64,000 nucleotides of DNA, taken from the NCBI GenBank assembly GCA_965205055.1, contig OZ242030.1, positions 744,001 to 808,000 on the forward strand, read 5' to 3'. Positions 17,728-25,732 of the stretch are shown here, in pieces. Positions within the stretch are counted from its first letter, which is position 1. Every line of letters begins with the position of its first letter. Position numbers and translations under genes: made by a program. The notes under the pieces were generated by a model. The model was not told where the DNA came from. It did no database searches and saw only the letters and a program-made list of their open reading frames with translations. Origin of the DNA: CBDBBY01 sp965205055 (lineage in GTDB: Bacteria; Pseudomonadota; Alphaproteobacteria; Rhodobacterales; Rhodobacteraceae).

Positions 17728-18966
17728 TTATTCCTCGGCAAAGACGTACTGCCGCACGTCGTCCGATGCCTCAATCTTTTCGACAAGCGGGTATCCGGCC
17801 GATATGGCGTCGGCCGTCAAAACAATTTTATCGACGACGGAATTTCCATCTTCTGGAACAGGCCCGTATACTGAGGATCCTACGCGAAAATATGTGTTGG
17901 TCGAAAGGCCTGTCCTCAAGAAAAATGGGCCTCCTTCCGTAGGCACGACGAACTCCTCCCCCGCCTTGAGAGTGCCTTGTTTGACAATGTCTCCGTCGAA
18001 CTGATTGTATACGCGCACCCAGACGGGGCTGCTCCCTACAATTGCAACTCTGTCGGGCTCTCCAGCGAGCGGCTGTTCCAAATCGACTTGCCTGTCGGCA
18101 CCCAAATTTGGCCCGCCTGTCGACAATTCGGAATTATTCGCGAGTTCTGTCCCGGTTGCGCCATCGCTGCCGGAAACGGCGAAGATGCCCTGATTGTCGG
18201 GATCCAACTCGGCGATGCCAATTCCGCCGATGAATTCCTTTGGCGGATCCTGCCTAATTCTGGGCTGCCAAACCGTCGTCTGGGGCACAGCTGAATTTCC
18301 TGCGTCGGCAAACTGGCTGCTGTAGGGCTCGATGTCGATCGTCTGGAAGCCCCTGTAGACCGTCCAGCCCAAGTAGATGATGCCTGCGCACAATGCCGCC
18401 ACGACGACAGATGAGAGAATGACACTAGCCGACAACTTGAAATTTCTGGACGAGTTGCTGAATCTGGAAAATCCCTGGTCGGAAAGAATGGCTAGATTCG
18501 CCGCCGCCAAGGACTTTCTCCTCGCTTGACTTGGCACCTTCAGCTTCGGAAGTTTGCCCATGCCGCCCGCGGCTTTGGTCTCTGAATTTCCTTCAGCTTT
18601 AAATCTCGCGTAAGCTTCTTCCGCGTTCATCCCCAAATATCGAGCATATGACTTCACCAATGGCCCGACCATCCAAGGCGAATCGAACGACTTCGGGTCG
18701 GCTTTTTCGATCGCAACGATTATCCAAGGCTTGATCCCGAGTTCTTTTTGAACGTCAAGCAGCCCCTTTCCCATTGAGGCACGCCTGCCGCGCAACTCAT
18801 CGCCCAGACTATGCTCGTAGTCGTGATAGCCTCTTAGGCCGTCAGACTCCGTTCCAGCATTGCCGGCGGTCAATCTCATTTGATCAAGGTCTTTGCGCAA
18901 CTGGCTCTCGGCTTGACTTACTGTTCGAGAATTCAGTTTTTCCACTGCCGAGCGCACCGGTAGCAA
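17728..18966 (-). CDS. RodZ-like helix-turn-helix / DUF4115 membrane protein
   Basis: A 412-residue protein with a HTH domain near residues 55-120 (LGDELRGRRASMGKGLLDVQ, then VGPLVKSYARYLGM), a single transmembrane segment around 185-207 (SASVILSSVVVAALCAGIIY), a low-complexity linker and a C-terminal DUF4115-type domain (PVWVRVYNQF, YGPVPEDGNSV). This is the architecture of RodZ, the cytoskeletal protein linking MreB to the cell-wall machinery, and of relatives seen beside ispG in Alphaproteobacteria. The N-terminal 45 residues are not conserved-looking; a later start is possible. Confidence 0.8.
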   Translation of the reverse strand: MLPVRSAVEKLNSRTVSQAESQLRKDLDQMRLTAGNAGTESDGLRGYHDYEHSLGDELRGRRASMGKGLLDVQKELGIKPWIIVAIEKADPKSFDSPWMVGPLVKSYARYLGMNAEEAYARFKAEGNSETKAAGGMGKLPKLKVPSQARRKSLAAANLAILSDQGFSRFSNSSRNFKLSASVILSSVVVAALCAGIIYLGWTVYRGFQTIDIEPYSSQFADAGNSAVPQTTVWQPRIRQDPPKEFIGGIGIAELDPDNQGIFAVSGSDGATGTELANNSELSTGGPNLGADRQVDLEQPLAGEPDRVAIVGSSPVWVRVYNQFDGDIVKQGTLKAGEEFVVPTEGGPFFLRTGLSTNTYFRVGSSVYGPVPEDGNSVVDKIVLTADAISAGYPLVEKIEASDDVRQYVFAEE

Positions 18967-19085
18967 GATTTTGCATGAATATCAAGCGCTGTTGAAGCAC
19001 AGCGCCGCCTTTTGCAATCCGGCATGAATCAGCCGCAAGCACTTTGAAGCGAAGAAAATTGACCTGAGCAGGATTCAGAGGAATG

Positions 19086-19373
19086 TCATCGCGCAGCCCG
19101 CACTCCGCCTTCGGACATCGCTTGGTATGCGTCAACAATTCGCAATATCAAATCCTCATACTTTGCCGGACGAGGCTGCGCGCCGGTCATCCAATCAAGA
19201 ATGCATGTGTCTTCCTCGTCTAGCAGCTGCTCGTAAAGCGTCAAAGATTCAAGTGGAAGCCGGCGGAGTTGACGCTCGGCGAATTGCCCAAGCACCAAGT
19301 CCAGTTCGCGCAGCCCGCGTCTCCCGGACCTCAAGGTAAGTCGCCTCATCCGAATGCGGGAATCAGTTTCCAT
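19086..19373 (-). CDS. sdhE: FAD assembly factor SdhE
   Basis: A 95-residue protein of the SdhE/Sdh5 family, which promotes covalent flavinylation of succinate dehydrogenase. The pattern RRLTLRSGRRGLRELDLVLG contains the family's RRG..E motif, here with the conserved arginine-rich stretch and Glu, followed by LYEQLLDEEDTCILDWMTG. Length is normal. It stands alone between the RodZ-like gene and the Lrp-type regulator, both on the same strand. Confidence 0.9.
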   Translation of the reverse strand: METDSRIRMRRLTLRSGRRGLRELDLVLGQFAERQLRRLPLESLTLYEQLLDEEDTCILDWMTGAQPRPAKYEDLILRIVDAYQAMSEGGVRAAR

Positions 19374-19482
19374 CGTCTTCCAAGCCTTGCAGTCGATTTG
19401 TAACGGTCATGGAATCAATCTCCGCCTCCGGCCTGTCTCCGGCGAGCCGCCGCCGCGGGGAATAGATGCATGGCGGTCAAGG

Positions 19483-19956
19483 TCAGTCCGTATCGATCAT
19501 AAGTTCATTCGTCGCTTTGATCTCCTCCATGGAAAGCAACGCGGTAATGTTGAATATTTTCACCTTGGCGATCAATGATTGATAGAATGCGTCGTAAGCC
19601 CGAGAATTGGCAACCCGTACCTTGAGTATGTAATCTATGTCTCCGGCCAATCGATGCGCTTCAAGAACTTCCGGGTGCTCTTGCAGCGCTTTCAGGAAGG
19701 ATCTCTGCCATTCCGAATCGTGCTCCGATGTCCGCACCAAAATGAAGAAGCATGCTTCCAACCCCAATTTTTCCGGGTCAACCTTCACGAAGGAATTGCC
19801 GATGATGCCGGCTTCTCGAAGCTTTCGAATCCTGTGCCAGACGGGCGTCTTCGACGATCCGACCTTTCGGGCCAGCGTATCCAGCGGCTGCCCGGCATTC
19901 CGTTGCAGTTCTGAGAGAATGCGTCGATCCAACCTGTCAACAGACTCTTTCGCCAT
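19483..19956 (-). CDS. Lrp/AsnC family transcriptional regulator
   Basis: A 157-residue regulator with an N-terminal winged HTH (DRLDRRILSELQRNAGQ, then KVGSSKTPVWHRIRKLREAG) and a C-terminal RAM ligand-binding domain (LAGDIDYILKVRV, VKIFNITALLSMEEIK). The ATG at 19956 gives the standard Lrp start (MAKESVDRLDRR); the frame is open to 20148, but the extra residues do not look conserved. It is transcribed away from the bufferin operon, and the interval between them has an inverted repeat that it may bind. The effector is unknown. Confidence 0.88.
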   Translation of the reverse strand: MAKESVDRLDRRILSELQRNAGQPLDTLARKVGSSKTPVWHRIRKLREAGIIGNSFVKVDPEKLGLEACFFILVRTSEHDSEWQRSFLKALQEHPEVLEAHRLAGDIDYILKVRVANSRAYDAFYQSLIAKVKIFNITALLSMEEIKATNELMIDTD

Positions 19957-20172
19957 CGTAGCCACCAAAATTTTGTTCTCTAATTCTTCGAAATAAAAAA
20001 TATACGTCTGAATTTGATTGTTCAATTCCAAATTTTTAGGACAATTTTCGGAAACGGCATTGTTCCGAGCCATTGACGGGTTTGGAACGCGTTCCTTGAT
20101 CGGAAGCAGGAACAGGTCGGGCGCTCCCGACAGGACCGGCTTCTCCAAGTTAACGTTTCGTTCAATCGCCTG

Positions 20173-20234
20173 TCGTTCGGTTGAATAGAGGTCCGTTTCC
20201 GCTTACCTCTTGTGGTATTCATTCAACTGAACGA
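20173..20234. promoter_or_regulatory. Imperfect inverted repeat upstream of bufA1 (putative operator)
   Basis: TCGTTCGGTTGAAT at 20173-20186 and ATTCAACTGAACGA at 20221-20234 are inverted copies matching at 13 of 14 positions, 34 bases apart. A related half-site (CGTTCAAT) lies just upstream near 20158-20165. The repeat ends 20 bases before the bufA1 start codon, inside the divergent interval with the Lrp-type gene. Lrp proteins often bind such spaced inverted elements, so it could be an operator for both genes. The binding protein is inference. Confidence 0.5.
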
Positions 20235-20253
20235 ACACGAAAGAGAGGTTTAC

Positions 20254-20544
20254 ATGTCACCGAAAACTAAAGCGATTTCGATCGCAGGCGCTTTGTCAGC
20301 AGCATTGGCGGCGACTGCTGTCCCGGTCAGCGCGGCGGAAAATGAAAAATGCTACGGCGTTTCGCTCGCTGGCGAAAACGACTGCGCAGCCGGACCGGGC
20401 ACAACATGCGCAGGCACATCGACGGTTGATTACCAAGGGAACGCTTGGACGCTAGTTCCGGAAGGAACATGCACGAGCATGGAGCTTCCCGGCGGACGCA
20501 TGGGTTCACTGGAAGCTTTGGAGCGCGATCTCCCCTCAACCTGA
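20254..20544 (+). CDS. bufA1: Bufferin precursor BufA1 (DUF2282 metallophore peptide)
   Basis: A 96-residue precursor of the DUF2282 family. A signal peptide (residues 1-27, ending PVSA) is followed by a mature region with four Cys at 33, 44, 52 and 73 in the family arrangement: EKCYGV, ENDCAAG, TTCAG, GTCTSM. In bufferins studied elsewhere the MNIO enzyme BufB modifies Cys residues to thiooxazole-type rings and the peptide binds copper in the periplasm. A good ribosome site (GAGAGG) precedes the ATG at 20254. The maturation genes bufB and bufC and a DoxX gene follow, so this is a complete bufferin operon. The metal bound here is inferred from the family. Confidence 0.92.
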   Translation: MSPKTKAISIAGALSAALAATAVPVSAAENEKCYGVSLAGENDCAAGPGTTCAGTSTVDYQGNAWTLVPEGTCTSMELPGGRMGSLEALERDLPST

Positions 20545-20553
20545 AGCATCCGC

Positions 20554-20578
20554 GTCGGCGCGCAATTTGCGCGCCGGC
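20554..20578 (+). terminator. Hairpin between bufA1 and bufB
   Basis: GGCGCGC at 20557-20563 and GCGCGCC at 20569-20575 form a perfect 7-bp stem around an AATTT loop, with further pairing outside (C20556-G20576). It lies 12 bases after the bufA1 stop. There is no U-tract, so it is more likely a partial attenuator or an mRNA-stabilising hairpin that keeps the precursor in excess over the enzymes than a full terminator. Confidence 0.55.
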
Positions 20579-20617
20579 ATTCCCAGCAATACGATATGGA
20601 CTCATTGGATTCAAATT

Positions 20618-21493
20618 GTGACCAACTCGGATTTTAGTCTGCCCAAGCTCCCGGGCGTCGGATACAAATCGAAGCATTTCAACCAGTTGCGTGATGATCC
20701 CGGCGCAGTCGGATGGCTGGAAATCCACGCGGAAAATTATTTGGGCGCAGGCGGAAGACCCAAGGCCCAGTTGGAAACGCTTCGCGACGAGTTCCCGATA
20801 TCTTGCCATGGCGTGGGTTTGTCGATCGGAGCTGAATCGTCGCTCGACGAAGAGCACTTGAATCGGCTCGGACAACTGATTCGTTGGCTTGAACCGTCGG
20901 CATTTTCGGAGCATCTGGCGTGGTCTACCCACGAAGGCCATTACCTGAACGATCTGCTGCCGCTCCCGTACGATTCTGAGACGCTTGAGCGCGTGTGCGA
21001 CCATATTGAACAGGTGCAGGAAACGCTCGGGCGCGCGATGTTGCTGGAAAACCCGTCCACTTATCTGGAGTTCGAAGAAAACGAGATGGAGGAAGCGGAA
21101 TTCATCCGAAGAATCGCAGGCAAGACCGGCTGCAAATTGCTTCTGGATGTGAACAACGTTTTCGTCTCCGCCAAAAACCAAGGCTGGGAGCCGCGCTCCT
21201 ACATCGACGCATTTCCGTTGGATCTGGTGGAGGAGATCCATCTGGGCGGCCACGACGAGGACGCGGACGACGACGGCGACCTTCTGCTCATCGACAGCCA
21301 CGGCCGCGAAGTGGCGGATCCGGTTTGGGAACTCTTCGGCTACGTTCTGTCCAAAACCGGCCCGCTTCCGACGCTGATTGAATGGGACAACGATGTTCCG
21401 GACTGGCCCGTCCTGAAGGAAGAGGCCGAAAGAGCGTCCGTGCTGCTGCGGAAATTCGAGCCTTCGGTTCTCGATGGCCGTCAAGCAGCCTGA
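20618..21493 (+). CDS. bufB: Bufferin-maturing MNIO enzyme BufB (DUF692)
   Basis: A multinuclear non-heme iron oxidase of the DUF692 family, expected to modify Cys residues of BufA1. The TIM-barrel metal motifs are complete: WLEIHAENYLGAGG, HGVGLSIG, FSEHLAWS, LLENPSTYLEF, LLLDVNNVFVS, EIHLGGH and IDSHGREV. The GTG at 20618 starts just before the conserved core; a TTG at 20567 falls inside the intergenic hairpin and is less likely. It overlaps bufC by 20 bases. It needs BufC as its partner in characterised systems. Confidence 0.93.
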   Translation: MTNSDFSLPKLPGVGYKSKHFNQLRDDPGAVGWLEIHAENYLGAGGRPKAQLETLRDEFPISCHGVGLSIGAESSLDEEHLNRLGQLIRWLEPSAFSEHLAWSTHEGHYLNDLLPLPYDSETLERVCDHIEQVQETLGRAMLLENPSTYLEFEENEMEEAEFIRRIAGKTGCKLLLDVNNVFVSAKNQGWEPRSYIDAFPLDLVEEIHLGGHDEDADDDGDLLLIDSHGREVADPVWELFGYVLSKTGPLPTLIEWDNDVPDWPVLKEEAERASVLLRKFEPSVLDGRQAA

Positions 21494-22253
21494 ACTTGTT
21501 CGTGCGCTGCTTGATCCGGCGGCTCCGGTGCCGGATGGGCTGACCAGCAAAGCCAGCAAGCACGACAAGCGGTTCGCAGTCTACCGCAACAACATCGCCG
21601 CCAGCCTCGCAGACGCGCTTTCCGTAGGCTTCCCCGTCGTGTGCCGTCTTGTCGGCGAGAAGTTTTTCCGAGCGATGGCAGCTTCGTACATTTTGCGCCA
21701 TCCGCCGAAATCTCCGATGCTCATGTTCTTCGGAGAAGCACTTCCCGAATTCCTCGAAGGATTCGAACCTGCTGCCGGCCTTCCCTACCTGCCTGACGTC
21801 GCGCGTCTTGAAATCGCGATCCGCGAATCATACCACGCCGAGGATTCGCGTCCGATCGATCGCGTCGAAGCGGCATCCGTTCCTCCCGAGGCGCTCGAAT
21901 CAGCGACAATCAAGCTTGCGCCGTCGCTGCGCTGTCTCCGTTCGAAATACCCTGTATTCCAGATTTGGAGGCTGAATACTTCCGGCGGTCCGATTGAAAG
22001 CCACGAACCGGAAGATGTGATGATCGCCCGGCGGCAATACGACCCCGTTCCGGAACGGCTTTCGAACGGCGGCTACGAGTTCGTGTCGGCTTTGGGCCGC
22101 GGGAAGACGTTGAGCGCAGCGTGCGACATCGCTCTGCGGGCGTCGGATGAATTCGCCCTAGACGGCATTTTGGCGCAGTTGCTCGGCGCCGGAGCGATTG
22201 TCAAAATCGTTCCTGGACGTGTACAGTCCGACAGCAATGAACGACCTGCTTGA
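21474..22253 (+). CDS. bufC: Bufferin maturation partner BufC (DUF2063)
   Basis: A 259-residue protein whose N-terminal domain (residues about 5-95) has the DUF2063 pattern: FAVYRNNIAASLADALSVGF, CRLVGEKFFRAMA and YILRHPPKSP. The middle has LPYLPDVARLEIAIRESYHA, also typical. In characterised bufferin systems this protein presents the precursor to BufB. The ATG at 21474 lies inside the end of bufB, and the stop overlaps the DoxX frame, so the three genes are translationally coupled. Confidence 0.9.
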   Translation: MAVKQPELVRALLDPAAPVPDGLTSKASKHDKRFAVYRNNIAASLADALSVGFPVVCRLVGEKFFRAMAASYILRHPPKSPMLMFFGEALPEFLEGFEPAAGLPYLPDVARLEIAIRESYHAEDSRPIDRVEAASVPPEALESATIKLAPSLRCLRSKYPVFQIWRLNTSGGPIESHEPEDVMIARRQYDPVPERLSNGGYEFVSALGRGKTLSAACDIALRASDEFALDGILAQLLGAGAIVKIVPGRVQSDSNERPA

Positions 22254-22261
22254 GGATGAAG

Positions 22262-22831
22262 ATGAACCTGAATGCCGCATTGAAAATGGTCTCCTCGGTC
22301 GGAGATTTTTTTGCGCGATTCGACGAAACACTGTCGCGCTGGCTGCTGCCCGCTCTCGCAAGATTGGTTTTTGCGGGCGTTCTGCTGGTGTATTTCTGGG
22401 GATCGGCGCTCACGAAGCTGGGAGACGGAATATTAGGTTTTCTTTCCCTTTCGCTGGGTGCGTATGTGCAGATATTTCCGAAAGCGATGGAAAACGCCGG
22501 ATACGACCCGTCTCAGTTGTCGATTTTCCATGATCTGGTTGCCATTGTCGGGACGAATTCAGAATTCGTTCTCCCCTTCCTGATACTGATCGGATGCCTT
22601 ACGCGGATTTCCGCGTTGGGAATGATCGGCTTCATTCTGGTGCAGAGCATCGTCGACATTTACGGGCATGGCTTGGGGGCGCAGGACATAGGCGCATGGT
22701 TCGACCGGGCTTCCGGCGCATTGATCGCCGATCAGCGCGCATTCTGGATCTTTTTGCTGATTGTTCTCGTGGTCAAAGGGCCAGGGCCGATTTCTGTCGA
22801 TCATCAAATCATGCGCATGGCATCGCGATGA
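22262..22831 (+). CDS. DoxX family membrane protein of the bufferin operon
   Basis: An integral membrane protein of about 189 residues with four hydrophobic segments, including LARLVFAGVLLVYFW, FLILIGCLTRISALGMIGFI and FWIFLLIVLVVKGPG, and the usual RLVFAG...FWGSALTKLGDG start of DoxX proteins. Starts at 22250 (TTG), 22256 and 22262 (ATG) are in frame; 22262 is preferred because GAGG sits six bases upstream. DoxX genes commonly end bufferin operons, where they may pass electrons or handle redox at the membrane; the exact role is unknown. Confidence 0.88.
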   Translation: MNLNAALKMVSSVGDFFARFDETLSRWLLPALARLVFAGVLLVYFWGSALTKLGDGILGFLSLSLGAYVQIFPKAMENAGYDPSQLSIFHDLVAIVGTNSEFVLPFLILIGCLTRISALGMIGFILVQSIVDIYGHGLGAQDIGAWFDRASGALIADQRAFWIFLLIVLVVKGPGPISVDHQIMRMASR

Positions 22832-23001
22832 TTCGTTCGGCCACCGAAGCCGCTTCGTTTGCTTGTTTTCTTTATTCTGCCTTCATGGACAAGCGTTAGA
22901 CCTAACCGGCCGCCGGCATCGTTCATGCGGCGATTGTGATTCCGCATGCCCTGAAATCCATCAGCGATGCCGGTCCGTCTGCGGAGGCGCGTGCGTCGAA
23001 T

Positions 23002-23913
23002 TCATTCGTTGCGCCATAGTTCGGCGATTTCTTCCCAATCCCGCTTTGAGAGATTGGAGTTTTCGAATTCGACCGGTTCGCCTCTCAATTTCCTTCTGAC
23101 GAATTCCATTTGCGACGACGTCCACGTTTTGCCGCCTAGCTTGCAATCTTCGAAGGCGCTCCACGCAATCGGCACCCACAGCTTCACCAGACGCGCGATT
23201 TCCAGCGCATATGCCCTGATTTCGTATTGGGCGTGAGTGTCCGACCGGAGCGCGACGAAGCGAAAGAGGTTGTTGAGATCAATTTTCCAATACCATTGGG
23301 TATAAATGTTCTGGGGAAGATTGATCCTCGCGAGCTCCCGCGCAAGCCCCTGTTTTCCCTCGTCCGAAAGCAATTCCTGATAGTGATCGTACGCCCGTGC
23401 GCTGTCGTTCCGGAAAATTGAAATGGCTTGCTCCGCTTCGGCGGAAGGCAGCGACTGCTCCCTTCCCTGCCTGTTGGAATTCGACTGCGACGCAAGGGCT
23501 TCGCCATCAGGGATGTAAAATTCCCGATCCAGAACGGAATATCTGGCGGAGTACTCGTTGACGTTCGCAGTTCTGTGCCTGATCCATTGCCTTGCGACGA
23601 ATATCGGCAGCTTCACATGTAGCTTGATCTCGCACATTTCGAACGGCGTCGTATGGTCGTTTCGCATCAGATAGCGGATCAAGCCTTGGTCGTTTCGCAA
23701 TTTCTTGGTTCCTGCGCCGTACGAAACCCTGGCGGCCTGAACAATTGCCTCGTCGTTTCCCATATAGTCGATGACGCGGACGAAGCCGTGGTCCAAAACG
23801 GGATGCGCCTCGTACAGCCGCTCTTCCAGACCCTCGCTGACCGCTCGCCGGGTAGTGAACGATCTGCTCTTCTGTTCGCGGACTTCTTGCGTTTGTTCAT
23901 TAGTGAGCGGCAC
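23002..23913 (-). CDS. thyX: FAD-dependent thymidylate synthase
   Basis: A 303-residue ThyX that methylates dUMP to dTMP using FAD and methylenetetrahydrofolate. The signature RHR....NE.S.RYS is exact: RHRTANVNEYSARYS starts at residue 112. The C-terminal WTSSQMEFVRRKLRG is also normal. The gene is single, with a divergent glyoxalase gene upstream. ThyX replaces ThyA here as far as this window shows. Confidence 0.95.
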   Translation of the reverse strand: MPLTNEQTQEVREQKSRSFTTRRAVSEGLEERLYEAHPVLDHGFVRVIDYMGNDEAIVQAARVSYGAGTKKLRNDQGLIRYLMRNDHTTPFEMCEIKLHVKLPIFVARQWIRHRTANVNEYSARYSVLDREFYIPDGEALASQSNSNRQGREQSLPSAEAEQAISIFRNDSARAYDHYQELLSDEGKQGLARELARINLPQNIYTQWYWKIDLNNLFRFVALRSDTHAQYEIRAYALEIARLVKLWVPIAWSAFEDCKLGGKTWTSSQMEFVRRKLRGEPVEFENSNLSKRDWEEIAELWRNE

Positions 23914-24145
23914 TCGATCAACTTCCTTCCGGTCTGCCGTGACGCATTGCCGTCCTTGGATTAATCAACAACATGGATGCGTTCGAGGTTATATTGCTTC
24001 GCCGATTGCCTATTGGTTACAATGCTATCCCGCTGACGTATATAGGGCACGATGGCGAGATCAGGTGATCGTGCCGCAACTTTCGAACAGGCCCAGTCGC
24101 GATGCCGGCGCGCTGGGCTTCACCCGATCCTGAAAGGATAAGCAG

Positions 24146-24574
24146 ATGGGAATCAAATACCTGCACACGATGGTCAGAGTTCTCGATCTCGAACAGTCGA
24201 TCGCATTCTACAATATGCTGGGACTTGAAGAGACTCGGCGTGTGAACAGCGAAAAAGGCCGTTTCACGCTCGTCTTCCTTGCTCCGCCGGATCAGCCGGA
24301 ATGTCCGGTCGAACTGACCTATAATTGGGACGGAGATGATGGCTTGCCATCGGACAGTCGGCACTTCGGGCATTTGGCGTATGAAGTCGACGACATCTAC
24401 GCCACATGCGCACAATTGATGGAAGAAGGAATCCAGATCAATCGCCCGCCTCGCGACGGTCACATGGCGTTCGTCAGGTCGCCCGACAACATTTCGATCG
24501 AACTGCTTCAGAAGGGCGAATCGCTTGCTTCGGCGGAGCCTTGGGCGAGCATGCCGAACACCGGCCACTGGTAA
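24146..24574 (+). CDS. gloA: Lactoylglutathione lyase (glyoxalase I)
   Basis: A 142-residue VOC-superfamily enzyme that converts the methylglyoxal-glutathione adduct to lactoylglutathione. It has the paired betaalphabetabetabeta modules and the metal-ligand positions: H at residue 7 (YLHTMVRV), E in CPVELTYNW, H in HFGHLAYEV and E in ISIELLQKG. It begins with the usual MVRVLDLEQSIAFYNMLGL sequence. A single-gene unit between thyX and the tmRNA gene. Confidence 0.9.
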   Translation: MGIKYLHTMVRVLDLEQSIAFYNMLGLEETRRVNSEKGRFTLVFLAPPDQPECPVELTYNWDGDDGLPSDSRHFGHLAYEVDDIYATCAQLMEEGIQINRPPRDGHMAFVRSPDNISIELLQKGESLASAEPWASMPNTGHW

Positions 24575-24789
24575 CATTGAAGACGAATCCCGTTCCATAG
24601 GATTTTCTCCGCGGATCGAACCGCTTCAATCCAACAACGATTGCTGCTTCTTGCTCCTGTTGAAAAAATTGATGCGGCGAGCCCGGTCGTTCTTGCGCGC
24701 GCCTTGTTTCATATGTGCAACATCATCAATTTAAGCGGATTGTCTCACCGCAATGCTTGACTGCTTAGCAGAAAGACCACATATTTGAA

Positions 24790-25165
24790 TCGTTCAGTTA
24801 GGACTATGGCGATAAAGGCGCACGCAATAAGCGGATCGGACCCGGGGGCGGTACCCGGCGGCTCCACCAATTCAATGTCTTCAGTTCGCATCATTGGGGT
24901 GAACATTGAGGGGCCGAAATAGGATAGACGGACGTGTAAAGGTGTATATGCCGTTAGGTTCGGAATCGCGAGATTCCCTGCTTCTCAGCATGCTTTCGCT
25001 CGGTGGGGCACCGCCGTAATCGGTCCAAAATGCACAATTGCCAATGACAATCGTGCTCCAGTAGCTCTCGCGGCGTGAGCCGCCTGACAGGCTGGGCCTA
25101 AGCCCGGCGGTCTAGCAACCGCACGGCGGGGTCGGCAGGCACCTGGCAACAGAAGCCTGCCACAT
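24790..25165 (+). ncRNA. ssrA: Permuted two-piece tmRNA
   Basis: Two tRNA halves appear in reversed order. The acceptor piece ends CGGCTCCACCA at 24859-24869, preceded by a T-arm with stem CCGGG/CCCGG. After about 40 bases of spacer the coding piece starts GGGGCCG at 24910-24916, which pairs with CGGCTCC to form the acceptor stem (one G-U). It continues GAAATAGGATAGACGG, matching the 5' end of tmRNAs. The tag frame runs from GCC at 25040 to TGA at 25076-25078 and encodes ANDNRAPVALAA, ending in the degradation signal. GGCAGGC/GCCTGCC around 25135-25161 closes the 3' end. Outer limits are approximate. This permutation is a mark of Alphaproteobacteria. Confidence 0.93.
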
Positions 25166-25249
25166 GCATCCAAATTTTTCTTCCCTATTGAATTACCCGC
25201 TCTAGTTTGCTGAATCATGCAAAGATGCCAACTCACCGGGGCGGTCCAA

Positions 25250-25732
25250 ATGGGCGAAATCAACTACCCTGCGATCATGAAGCAGGCCATCCAAGGCGTC
25301 ATCTCGGCCGCTTTGGACCACGCAGCGCAGCATGGGCTGCCCGGAAACAACCATTTTGTCATAAATTTCGACACGACCCATCCGAGCGTGAATATCCCGG
25401 CTTGGCTCCGCGAGAAGTACCCGGACAAAATGACGATAATCATCCAGCACTGGTTCGAAAACTTGAATGTCGATTCTGACGGCTTCCACGTGACGCTGAA
25501 TTTCGGAGATTCGCCGCAGGACCTGTACGTGGCGTTCGACTCCATCAATTCATTCTTGGATCCGAGCGTGAATTTCGGTCTTCACTTCGCGGAAACCCAG
25601 ATGGAGGCCCAAGAAGGCGACGAAGCGGCCAGTCCATCGCCGCCGACCGAGGTGATTTCCAACGACAGTTCGAACAAGGTCGTGAGTCTCGACAGTTTCC
25701 GGAGGGACTCGAAAGGGAAATCCAACCAATGA
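25250..25732 (+). CDS. sspB: ClpXP adaptor SspB (alpha type)
   Basis: A 160-residue adaptor that binds the ssrA tag and delivers tagged proteins to ClpXP. Motifs include NHFVINFDTTHPSVNIP, YPDKMTIIIQHWFENL and VTLNFGD. The acidic C-terminal tail ends with VVSLDSFRRD, a peptide of the type that docks on ClpX. The ATG at 25250 follows a GGGGCGG ribosome site; an ATG at 25217 lacks one. It sits 85 bases after the tmRNA gene and overlaps fumC by four bases (ATGA). Confidence 0.92.
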   Translation: MGEINYPAIMKQAIQGVISAALDHAAQHGLPGNNHFVINFDTTHPSVNIPAWLREKYPDKMTIIIQHWFENLNVDSDGFHVTLNFGDSPQDLYVAFDSINSFLDPSVNFGLHFAETQMEAQEGDEAASPSPPTEVISNDSSNKVVSLDSFRRDSKGKSNQ

